In this document: piece after piece, positions 56,784 to 64,000 of the stretch
Numbering within the stretch: position 1 is the first letter of the stretch
How the letters are laid out: each line of letters begins with the position of its first letter
NCBI RefSeq assembly: GCF_900119385.1
Contig: NZ_FPKO01000009.1
Span: 705,405 to 769,404, forward strand
DNA length: 64,000 nucleotides
Direction of reading: 5' to 3'
DNA from: Thermophilibacter mediterraneus
GTDB taxonomy: Bacteria; Actinomycetota; Coriobacteriia; Coriobacteriales; Atopobiaceae
Position numbers and translations under genes: made by a program
The notes under the pieces: generated by a model
Seen by the model: only the letters and a program-made list of their open reading frames with translations
What the model was told of the DNA's origin: nothing
The model's database searches: none

Positions 56784-57383
56784 ATGAACATCGTGTGCCT
56801 TGACCTCGAGGGCGTGCTCGTGCCCGAGATCTGGATCGCCTTTGCCGAGGAGTCGGGGATCCCGGAGCTTCGGCGCACCACGCGCGACGAGCCGGACTAC
56901 GACAGGCTCATGGCCTACCGGCTCGCCATCCTGCGAGAGCGGGGCCTCGGTCTCCCCCAGATACAGGACGTCATCTCGCGCATCGAGCCCCTGCCCGGGG
57001 CGCGCGCCTTCCTGGACGCTCTGCGCGAGCGCACGCAGGTGGTCATCATCAGCGACACCTTCGAGGAGTTCGCGCGCCCGCTCATGGCCAAGCTCGGTTG
57101 GCCAACCCTTCTCTGCAACTCGCTCGACGTGGCGCCGGACGGCGAGATTCTCGGTCACCTGATGCGGTGCGAGAACTCCAAGCTCACGACCGTGCGAGCC
57201 CTCCAGTCCTGCGGGTTCGAGACAATTGCCGCAGGGGACTCGTTCAACGACCTTGCGATGATTCAGGCCAGCAAGGCCGGATTCCTCTTTAGGGCGCCCG
57301 CGTCGATCAGGGCGGCAAATCCCGAGCTACCTGCCCTTGAGACCTATGACGAGCTCCTGCGCGCCATCGTGGGGGCGCTCTAG
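56784..57383 (+). CDS. thrH: Bifunctional phosphoserine phosphatase/homoserine phosphotransferase ThrH
   Basis: A 199-residue HAD enzyme matching the ThrH group, which dephosphorylates phosphoserine and can transfer phosphate to homoserine. Visible are CLDLEGVLVPEIW (the second Asp replaced by Glu, typical of ThrH), VVIISDTFEEFARPL, the lysine before LTTVRAL, and GDSFNDLAMI. It lies between rpsJ and rplC, an unusual place, with the histidine phosphatase gene 100 bases downstream. Confidence 0.85.
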   Translation: MNIVCLDLEGVLVPEIWIAFAEESGIPELRRTTRDEPDYDRLMAYRLAILRERGLGLPQIQDVISRIEPLPGARAFLDALRERTQVVIISDTFEEFARPLMAKLGWPTLLCNSLDVAPDGEILGHLMRCENSKLTTVRALQSCGFETIAAGDSFNDLAMIQASKAGFLFRAPASIRAANPELPALETYDELLRAIVGAL

Positions 57384-57483
57384 GGCGGTCTGTGGCCCGA
57401 CGACATCGCCTTCTCCTGCGCGGCCGCGAGCGAGACGAGGCCCTCGAGTGGGCGTATCATGGTCCGGCGAGAAGGGAGGGGCC

Positions 57484-58089
57484 ATGGCAACGCTCTATCT
57501 TCTGAGACATGGTCAGACCGAGTTTAACCTTCAGCACCGCGTGCAGGGACACTGCGACTCCCCGCTCACCGAGCTTGGGGTGCGGCAGGCGCATGCCGCT
57601 GGTACCTGGCTCGCGGCGCGGCGCGTGAGGTTCGACCGGATATTCTCGTCCCCCCTCGGACGGGCGCTTGCGACGGCTGAGGTGGCGCGGGGGGAGCTTC
57701 TCGCCGCGGGGCTTCCGGAGCCTGAGGTCGAGACGGCCGAGGGGCTCGTCGAGCGCAGCTACGGCCCCTTCGAGGGCGGTCCCGCCGCAGACGTCCCCGC
57801 CGAGCTCTGGGATCCCGGAGAGGCGCTCGTGCCCTATGGCGGGGAGGGGAGCGTCGCGCTGCGTCGCCGCATCGTGGCAACCCTCAGCGACCTGATGCTC
57901 GCCTCCGGGTCCGGCAACGTGCTTGCCGTGAGCCACGGCTCGGCGACCCTGCAGTTCAAGCGCGCATGGGGGCACCTCGCTCGCTGCCCGCAGGACGTGA
58001 GGCTCGGCAATTGCTGCGTGCTCGTCTACGAGTTCGATTGCTCTTCTCGGCAGTTTTCCTGCGAGGAGATCGTCAACCAGGACCTCTGA
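57484..58089 (+). CDS. Histidine phosphatase family (phosphoglycerate mutase-like) protein
   Basis: A 201-residue protein with the phosphohistidine motif YLLRHGQTEFNLQHRVQG, SSPLGRALATAEV, ERSYGPFEG and VLAVSHGSATLQF. It may be a cofactor-dependent mutase or a sugar/nucleoside phosphatase; the short length favours a phosphatase. GGGAGGGG precedes the ATG. Inverted-repeat element D follows its stop by seven bases. Confidence 0.85.
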   Translation: MATLYLLRHGQTEFNLQHRVQGHCDSPLTELGVRQAHAAGTWLAARRVRFDRIFSSPLGRALATAEVARGELLAAGLPEPEVETAEGLVERSYGPFEGGPAADVPAELWDPGEALVPYGGEGSVALRRRIVATLSDLMLASGSGNVLAVSHGSATLQFKRAWGHLARCPQDVRLGNCCVLVYEFDCSSRQFSCEEIVNQDL

Positions 58090-58096
58090 GGGGAGC

Positions 58097-58164
58097 GTGC
58101 AAAGGGGACAGTCACTTTCGCACGGGCGGAACGCGCCGTGCGAAAGTGACTGTCCCCTTTGCAC
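58097..58164. repeat. GTGCAAA inverted-repeat element D (before rplC)
   Basis: Perfect 27-base arms 58097-58123 (ending TTTCGCAC) and 58138-58164 (starting GTGCGAAAGTGACTGT) around a 14-base spacer. The A-to-G change relative to element C occurs in both arms. Confidence 0.9.
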
Positions 58165-58177
58165 GCCTTTGCAGGCA

Positions 58178-58191
58178 ATGGATACGCCCGG
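58178..58191 (+). promoter_or_regulatory. Recurrent motif ATGGATACGCCCGG, copy 3
   Basis: Exact copy of the motif. At 49 bases from its start lies AAATCT (58227-58232), matching the -10 slot of copies 1 and 2, but the -35 slot reads TCGAGC. It may mark a weak or decayed promoter upstream of the better rplC promoter. The 312-base gap from 58090 to 58401 holds element D, this motif, that promoter and a leader of about 120 bases. Confidence 0.4.
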
Positions 58192-58244
58192 CGGCGCGGC
58201 AAATCGAGCCCCAGCTCAGACCCCACAAATCTTTTGCGGAGACA

Positions 58245-58273
58245 TTGTGAATTCCCAGATGGCCGTGTAGACT
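58245..58273 (+). promoter_or_regulatory. Promoter of the rplC operon
   Basis: TTGTGA (58245-58250) and TAGACT (58268-58273), 17-base spacer, about 130 bases before rplC. It replaces the usual rpsJ-side promoter of the S10 operon. Confidence 0.7.
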
Positions 58274-58401
58274 AGACAGGCTGCGCAAAAGGGGATTGCT
58301 GTGTCAAGCCCCGGTAAGGGCAGCAGATACAGGACGTGGTCCGCTGGGGAGGGGCAAAGGGTGCCCCAAGGTCCCATGACCACCGAGGGTTAGGAAAGAG
58401 C

Positions 58402-59022
58402 ATGGTCAGCATGATCCTTGGCCGCAAGCTTGGGATGACGCAGATCTGGGACGAGAACGACAACGTCGTGCCCGTCACCGTCATCCAGGCTGGCCCCTGC
58501 ACCGTCTCGCAGGTCAAGACGAAGGCGACCGACGGCTACGACGCCGTCCAGATCGGCTTCGGAGACATCTCCGCCAAGCACGTCAACAAGCCCATGGCCG
58601 GCCACTTCGCCAAGCAGGGCGTCGAGCCGATGCGCTACCTGCGCGAGGTTCGCGTCGAGAACGGCGAGGAGCACCACACCGGCGACGTCGTGACCGTCGC
58701 TGACTTTGCTGAGGTCAAGGCCGTCGACGTCATCGGCACCTCCAAGGGCAAGGGCTTCCAGGGCACTGTCAAGCGCTGGAACTTCTCCCGCGGCCCCATG
58801 ACCCACGGCTCGCGCAACCAGCGCCGCCCCGGTTCCATCGGCCAGTGCGCCTACCCCGCGCGCGTTCGCAAGGGCCTGCACATGTACGGCCACATGGGCG
58901 ACGCTCGCGTGACGGTCAAGAACCTCAAGCTCGTTCGCGTTGACGCCGAGCAGAACCTCATGCTCGTCAAGGGCGCTGTCCCCGGCGGCAAGAACGCTCT
59001 CGTCCAGATCCGCATGGCCTAA
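58402..59022 (+). CDS. rplC: 50S ribosomal protein L3
   Basis: The 206-residue L3 begins near MILGRKLGMTQIWDENDNVV and contains GKGFQGTVKRWNF, GPMTHGSRNQRRPGSIGQC and MLVKGAVPGG. I chose ATG 58402, right after AGGAAAGAG; a second ATG nine bases later is possible. First gene of the rplC-to-rplX run. Confidence 0.97.
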   Translation: MVSMILGRKLGMTQIWDENDNVVPVTVIQAGPCTVSQVKTKATDGYDAVQIGFGDISAKHVNKPMAGHFAKQGVEPMRYLREVRVENGEEHHTGDVVTVADFAEVKAVDVIGTSKGKGFQGTVKRWNFSRGPMTHGSRNQRRPGSIGQCAYPARVRKGLHMYGHMGDARVTVKNLKLVRVDAEQNLMLVKGAVPGGKNALVQIRMA

Positions 59023-59059
59023 GTGCCAGGAATACTCTTAGGCTAACAAGGAGGACAGA

Positions 59060-59686
59060 ATGTCCAAGTACGCTATCAAGAACGCTGAGGGGGCTCAGGT
59101 CGCCGAGGCCGAGCTCGCCGACGGCGTCTTCGGCATCGAGCCGAACATCCCCGTCATCCACCAGGTCGTGGTCTGCCAGGACAGCTGCGCTCGCCAGGGC
59201 ACCCACTCCGTCAAGAACCGCCACGAGGTCTCCGGCGGCGGCGTCAAGCCGTATCGCCAGAAGGGCACCGGTCGCGCCCGTCAGGGCTCCATCCGTGCCG
59301 GCCAGTGGACCGGCGGCGGCGTGATCTTCGGGCCCACCCCGCGCAGCCACGCCAAGCGCATCAACAACAAGATGGTCAAGCTTGCCATGCGCTCCGTCCT
59401 CTCCGGCAAGGTTGCCGACGGCGAGCTCGTGCTCGTTGACAGCCTCTCCTTCGAGAAGCCGTCGACCAAGCAGGCCATCGCCCTTCTCGCCGCCCTCGGC
59501 GTCTCCGAGAAGCGCGTGACCGTCGTTGTCCCCGACGATGACGTCAACACCTACCTCTCGTTCCGCAACATCCAGCGCGTGAACATCATCGGCGTCTCCG
59601 AGGCCTCCACCCGCACCCTCATCGACAACGGTGCCCTCATCATGACCCCCGACATCGCGAAGAAGCTCGAGGAGGTGCTCGCGTAA
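59060..59686 (+). CDS. rplD: 50S ribosomal protein L4
   Basis: 208 residues. RQGTHSVKNRHEVSGGGVKP and QKGTGRARQGSIRAGQWTGG form the exit-tunnel loop, and NKMVKLAMRSVLSGKV lies in the globular domain. L4 represses its own operon in E. coli; no such leader is evident. The stop overlaps the rplW start by one base. Confidence 0.97.
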   Translation: MSKYAIKNAEGAQVAEAELADGVFGIEPNIPVIHQVVVCQDSCARQGTHSVKNRHEVSGGGVKPYRQKGTGRARQGSIRAGQWTGGGVIFGPTPRSHAKRINNKMVKLAMRSVLSGKVADGELVLVDSLSFEKPSTKQAIALLAALGVSEKRVTVVVPDDDVNTYLSFRNIQRVNIIGVSEASTRTLIDNGALIMTPDIAKKLEEVLA

Positions 59687-59988
59687 TGAACTCCGTCTAC
59701 AACGTGATCGTTCGCCCGATCGTCTCCGAGCGTTCCTTCGACCTCATGGAGCAGGGCAAGTACACCTTCGAGGTGGCCAAGAACGCCCCCAAGGAGGAGA
59801 TCGCCGCTGCCGTCGAGAAGCTGTTCGGCGTGCACGTGGTGAAGGTCAACACCATGAACGTCTCCGGCAAGAAGAAGCGCGTCCGCTACCAGACCCCTGG
59901 CACCACGCGCTCCTGGAAGAAGGCCGTCGTGACCCTCGCCGCCGGCGAGACGATCGAGATCTTCGGCAACCAGCAGGCCGCCGAGTAG
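59686..59988 (+). CDS. rplW: 50S ribosomal protein L23
   Basis: 100 residues with IVRPIVSERSFDLMEQGKYTF and VKVNTMNVSGKKKR. L23 docks trigger factor and SRP at the tunnel exit. Starts in the TAATG overlap with rplD. A gap of 143 bases with a hairpin and motif copy 4 separates it from rplB. Confidence 0.97.
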   Translation: MNSVYNVIVRPIVSERSFDLMEQGKYTFEVAKNAPKEEIAAAVEKLFGVHVVKVNTMNVSGKKKRVRYQTPGTTRSWKKAVVTLAAGETIEIFGNQQAAE

Positions 59989-60001
59989 CCCATGGCACCC
60001 C

Positions 60002-60028
60002 GCCCGCGCTTCCGAAAGGAAGCCGGGC
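60002..60028 (+). terminator. Hairpin in the rplW-rplB gap
   Basis: GCCCG plus GCTTCC (60002-60013, one bulged C) pair with GGAAGC plus CGGGC (60018-60028) around a GAAA tetraloop, followed by TTTC. It may be a partial terminator or processing site inside the ribosomal operon. Confidence 0.5.
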
Positions 60029-60044
60029 TTTCATGCCGCGCACG

Positions 60045-60058
60045 ATGGATACGCGCGG
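60045..60058 (+). promoter_or_regulatory. Recurrent motif, variant copy 4 (ATGGATACGCGCGG)
   Basis: One mismatch from the other three copies. It is followed by CCGTGG as in copy 2, but no -35 or -10 hexamer stands at the expected spacing. It lies 87 bases before rplB. Confidence 0.35.
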
Positions 60059-60131
60059 TACCGTGGTAAATCCGGTGTCGCCCGCCACTCCCTGAGCGGG
60101 TTGGCCAACGGAAAAGAAGGGAAAGGTTTCA

Positions 60132-60968
<837 letters not shown>

Positions 60969-60998
60969 TCGACACACGAGTAGTAGGAGATAGAAAGC

Positions 60999-61259
60999 AT
61001 GAGCAGAAGTCTCAAGAAGGGCCCGTTCGTGGAGACTCGCCTCCTCGCGCGTGTCGCCGCCCAGAACGAGGCCGGCACCAAGGAGGTCATCAAGACCTGG
61101 TCGCGTTCCTCGACCATCTTCCCCGAGATGGTGGGTCACACGATCGCCGTTCACGACGGTCGCAAGCACGTGCCCGTGTACGTCACCGAGTCCATGGTCG
61201 GGCACAAGCTGGGCGAGTTCGCCCCCACCCGCACCTTCCGTGGTCACAAGGAAAAGTAG
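60999..61259 (+). CDS. rpsS: 30S ribosomal protein S19
   Basis: 86 residues: [38 protein letters not shown] and [23 protein letters not shown] precedes the ATG; usual place between L2 and L22. Confidence 0.98.
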   Translation: MSRSLKKGPFVETRLLARVAAQNEAGTKEVIKTWSRSSTIFPEMVGHTIAVHDGRKHVPVYVTESMVGHKLGEFAPTRTFRGHKEK

Positions 61260-61275
61260 GGGGTAGGGAGTTAAC

Positions 61276-61638
61276 ATGCCTCAGAACACCAACACCAACG
61301 AGGTCCGCGCGACGGCCAAGTACGTTCGCGTCGCCCCGCGCAAGGCTCGCGCCGTCGTCTCTCTGATCCGCAACCTCCCGGTCGAGAAGGCCCTCGAGGT
61401 CCTGCAGTTCTCGACCCGCGCCGCCTCCGTTGACGTGGCCAAGGTCCTGCGCTCCGCGATCGCCAACGCCGAGAACAACAACGGCCTGCGCGGTGACACC
61501 CTGTACGTGAAGCTCGCCTACGTCGACGAGGGCCCCACGCTCAAGCGCATCCGTCCTCGCGCCAAGGGCTCCGCTTCCCGCATCAACAAGCGCATGAGCC
61601 ACATCACCGTCGTCGTCGCTCCGCGAAAGGAGGCGTAA
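61276..61638 (+). CDS. rplV: 50S ribosomal protein L22
   Basis: 120 residues with [38 protein letters not shown] and the tunnel-lining loop [25 protein letters not shown] precedes the ATG. Confidence 0.98.
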   Translation: MPQNTNTNEVRATAKYVRVAPRKARAVVSLIRNLPVEKALEVLQFSTRAASVDVAKVLRSAIANAENNNGLRGDTLYVKLAYVDEGPTLKRIRPRAKGSASRINKRMSHITVVVAPRKEA

Positions 61639-61644
61639 GCGAGC

Positions 61645-62354
61645 ATGGGTCACAAGGTTCAGCCTACCGGCTTCCGTCTCGGCATCACCGAGGAGTGGCG
61701 TTCCCGCTGGTACGCCGATAAGAACTACGCCGAGAACCTCGGCAACGATCTTGCCATCCGCTCCTACCTCGAGAAGCGTCTCGCCAAGGCCGCCCTCTCC
61801 CGCGTCGACATCGAGCGCGCCGGCGACAAGGTGAAGGTCACCATCTACACCGCTCGCCCGGGCATCGTCATCGGCAAGAAGGGCGCCGACATCGACGTTC
61901 TGCGCTCCGACCTCGAGAAGGTCGCCGGCGTCTCCAAGGGCCAGGTCGCCGTTGACGTCATCGAGGTCAAGCGCCCCGAGCTCGACGCCAACCTCGTCGC
62001 CCAGTCCGTCGCCGAGCAGCTCGAGCAGCGCGTCGCGTTCCGTCGCGCCATGCGCAAGGCCGTCCAGTCCGCCCGCAAGGCCGGCGCCAAGGGCATCCGT
62101 ATCCAGTGCTCCGGCCGCCTCAACGGCGCCGAGATGGGTCGTCGTGAGTGGTACCGCGAGGGTCGTGTGCCCCTGCACACCCTTCGTGCCGTGATCGACT
62201 ACGGTCAGGCCACCGCTCGCACCACCATGGGTGCCTGCGGCATCAAGGTTTGGGTCTACTTCGGCGAGAAGCTCCCCGGCCAGCCCACGCCCCGTCCGGC
62301 GCTTGAGGGCTCCAGCCGTCCCCGTCGTGGTCGCAACGAGAGGAGGAACCGCTA

Positions 62355-62355
<1 letters not shown>
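61645..62355 (+). CDS. rpsC: 30S ribosomal protein S3
   Basis: 236 residues. [20 protein letters not shown] opens the protein, the KH domain has [17 protein letters not shown], and the C-terminal domain has [18 protein letters not shown] and [12 protein letters not shown]. The end is Arg/Pro-rich. One-base overlap with rplP. Confidence 0.98.
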
Positions 62356-62780
<425 letters not shown>

Positions 62781-62783
62781 TCA

Positions 62784-62999
62784 ATGAAGTACACCGACAT
62801 CAAGGCCATGAGCGACGAGGAGCTCGCCAAGAAGCTTGAGGAGGGCCGTGCCGAGCTCTTCAACCTCCGCTTCCAGATGGCCACGAGCCAGCTTGACAAC
62901 ACGGCTCGCGTGAAGACCGTCAAGAAGGGCATCGCGCGCGTTCTCACCGAGCAGCGCGCCCGTCAGATCGCCGCGGAGAAGTCCGCTGCGCAGAACTAG
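62784..62999 (+). CDS. rpmC: 50S ribosomal protein L29
   Basis: 71 residues, an antiparallel helical hairpin: [35 protein letters not shown] and [27 protein letters not shown] in the end of rplP serves as ribosome binding site. Confidence 0.97.
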   Translation: MKYTDIKAMSDEELAKKLEEGRAELFNLRFQMATSQLDNTARVKTVKKGIARVLTEQRARQIAAEKSAAQN

Positions 63000-63016
63000 A
63001 TCGCAGGAGAATGACT

Positions 63017-63280
63017 ATGGCTGAGACCACTAGGAACGCGCGCAAGGTCGTCACCGGGACGGTCGTCTCCATCTCTGGCGACAAGTCCATCACGGTCAAG
63101 ATCGACTACCGCAAGCGTCACCCCAAGTACGGCAAGATGATGACCATCTCGAAGAAGCTCCACGCTCATGACGAGAACAACGAGTGCGGCCTCGGCGACA
63201 CCGTTACCGTCATGGAGACCCGCCCGCTGTCCAAGACCAAGCGTTGGCGTCTCGTGGAGATCGTCGAGCGCGCCAAGTAA
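63017..63280 (+). CDS. rpsQ: 30S ribosomal protein S17
   Basis: 87 residues. [39 protein letters not shown] and [16 protein letters not shown] are diagnostic. I prefer ATG 63017, seven bases after AGGAG; the ATG at 63011 is too close to the box. Confidence 0.97.
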   Translation: MAETTRNARKVVTGTVVSISGDKSITVKIDYRKRHPKYGKMMTISKKLHAHDENNECGLGDTVTVMETRPLSKTKRWRLVEIVERAK

Positions 63281-63358
63281 GTATCAGTGACGAGCCTTCC
63301 CATGTGCGCCGCACGTTAGGGCGCACCTCTGGGCGGGCACACGTTCGGAGGAACACCA

Positions 63359-63727
63359 ATGATTCAGATGGAGACCATGCTCAACGTCGCTGACAACAGC
63401 GGCGCCCGACGCGTTAAGTGCGTCAAGGTCCTCGGTGGCTCCAAGCGTCGCTACGCCGGCCTGGCCGACGTCATCATCGGCGCCGTGCAGGAGGCCACGC
63501 CGGGCGGACAGGTGAAGAAGGGCGACATCGTGCGTTGCGTCATCGTCCGCACCGTCAAGGAGACCCGCCGCAAGGACGGCAGCTACATCAAGTTCGACAA
63601 CAACGCCTGCGTCCTGGTCAACAAGGACGGCGAGCCCAAGGGCACCCGTATCTTCGGGCCCGTTGCCCGCGAGCTCCGCGACCACAAGTACATGAAGATC
63701 GTCTCGCTCGCGCCTGAGACGCTCTAG
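63359..63727 (+). CDS. rplN: 50S ribosomal protein L14
   Basis: 122 residues with [40 protein letters not shown] and [26 protein letters not shown] precedes the ATG. A 78-base gap separates it from rpsQ. Confidence 0.98.
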   Translation: MIQMETMLNVADNSGARRVKCVKVLGGSKRRYAGLADVIIGAVQEATPGGQVKKGDIVRCVIVRTVKETRRKDGSYIKFDNNACVLVNKDGEPKGTRIFGPVARELRDHKYMKIVSLAPETL

Positions 63728-63740
63728 GGAGTGAGGACGA

Positions 63741-64000
63741 ATGGCTAAGATGCATGTGAAGAGCGGCGACAAGGTCGTCGTGCTCTCCGGTAAGGACAAG
63801 GGCAAGGAGGGCACCATCCTCCGTGCCAAGCCCGCCGAGGGCAAGGTGCTCGTCGAGGGCGTCGCCGTCGCCAAGAAGGCCGTGCGCCCCAACGCCCAGA
63901 ACCAGCAGGGCGGCATCATCGAGCAGGAGGCCTTCATTGACGCCTCCAACGTCATGGTCATCTGCCCGAGCTGCGGCAAGCCCACCCGCACCGGCCACGA
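63741..64000 (+). CDS. rplX: 50S ribosomal protein L24, 3' end outside window
   Basis: The first 86 codons are visible: [20 protein letters not shown] forms the KOW motif, followed by [18 protein letters not shown] and a zinc-ribbon-like CPSCGKPTR block. GTGAGGA precedes the ATG 13 bases after rplN. The coding region continues beyond 64000. Confidence 0.96.
   Translation, partial: MAKMHVKSGDKVVVLSGKDKGKEGTILRAKPAEGKVLVEGVAVAKKAVRPNAQNQQGGIIEQEAFIDASNVMVICPSCGKPTRTGH

Overview
The window is a high-GC chromosomal segment that reads almost throughout as core genome. Gene content points to the actinobacterial class Coriobacteriia, with Olsenella/Atopobium-type relatives my best guess (from protein flavour and memory, not a search). 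The gene order from lysS to rplX follows the arrangement known from Bacillus and other Firmicutes: lysS, clpC, disA, ispD, ispF, cysS, rlmB, yacP, (tRNAs, tuf), rpmG, tRNA-Trp, secE, nusG, rplK, rplA, rplJ, rplL, rpoB, rpoC, then rpsL, rpsG, fusA, rpsJ and the S10-spc ribosomal cluster.

Region by region. 1-8.5 kb: housekeeping genes (HAD phosphatase, murE with a degenerate MurE-like partner, tRNA-Val, rph, rdgB, nagB, an M24 peptidase, veg, ispE, tRNA-Pro). 8.5-14.2 kb: a dispersed repeat, a HAD phosphatase, an intact IS110-family element, a YdcF-like protein, glycerate kinase and a membrane-anchored spermidine-synthase-like protein. 14.2-25.8 kb: tatA with a zinc ribbon, greA, a lysyl-tRNA synthetase fused to an HD domain, clpC, disA, ispD, ispF, cysS, rlmB and yacP. 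25.8-31.8 kb: four tRNAs (Thr, Tyr, Thr, Met), tuf, rpmG, tRNA-Trp, secE, nusG, rplK, rplA, an L10 leader, rplJ and rplL. 31.9-33.8 kb: an IS256-family element with a perfect 8-bp target duplication and a second copy of the dispersed repeat, placed between rplL and rpoB. 33.8-41.8 kb: rpoB and rpoC. 41.8-53 kb: birA and a complete type II fatty-acid synthesis operon (fabH, acpP, fabK, fabD, fabG, fabF, accB, fabZ, accC, a fused accD-accA, degV), inserted between rpoC and rpsL. 53-64 kb: rpsL, rpsG, fusA, rpsJ, then two phosphatase-type genes that split the S10 operon, then rplC, rplD, rplW, rplB, rpsS, rplV, rpsC, rplP, rpmC, rpsQ, rplN and the start of rplX.

Functionally the window joins translation and transcription machinery, peptidoglycan and isoprenoid precursor synthesis, and membrane lipid synthesis. 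BirA faces the acc/fab operon that contains its substrate AccB, and the DegV protein at the operon end is a plausible fatty-acid carrier. DisA (c-di-AMP) follows ClpC as in Bacillus.

Non-coding signals not explained by the genes include four perfect 27-30 bp inverted-repeat pairs built on GTGCAAAAGGGACTGTCC, all in gaps between co-directional genes; a 14-bp motif ATGGATACGCCCGG that recurs upstream of four translation-gene blocks, twice at the same distance from a strong promoter; a 260-280 bp two-copy repeat containing tandem 16-mers; and a near-perfect palindrome covering the cysS promoter and ribosome binding site. No rRNA genes, CRISPR arrays or prophage were seen.
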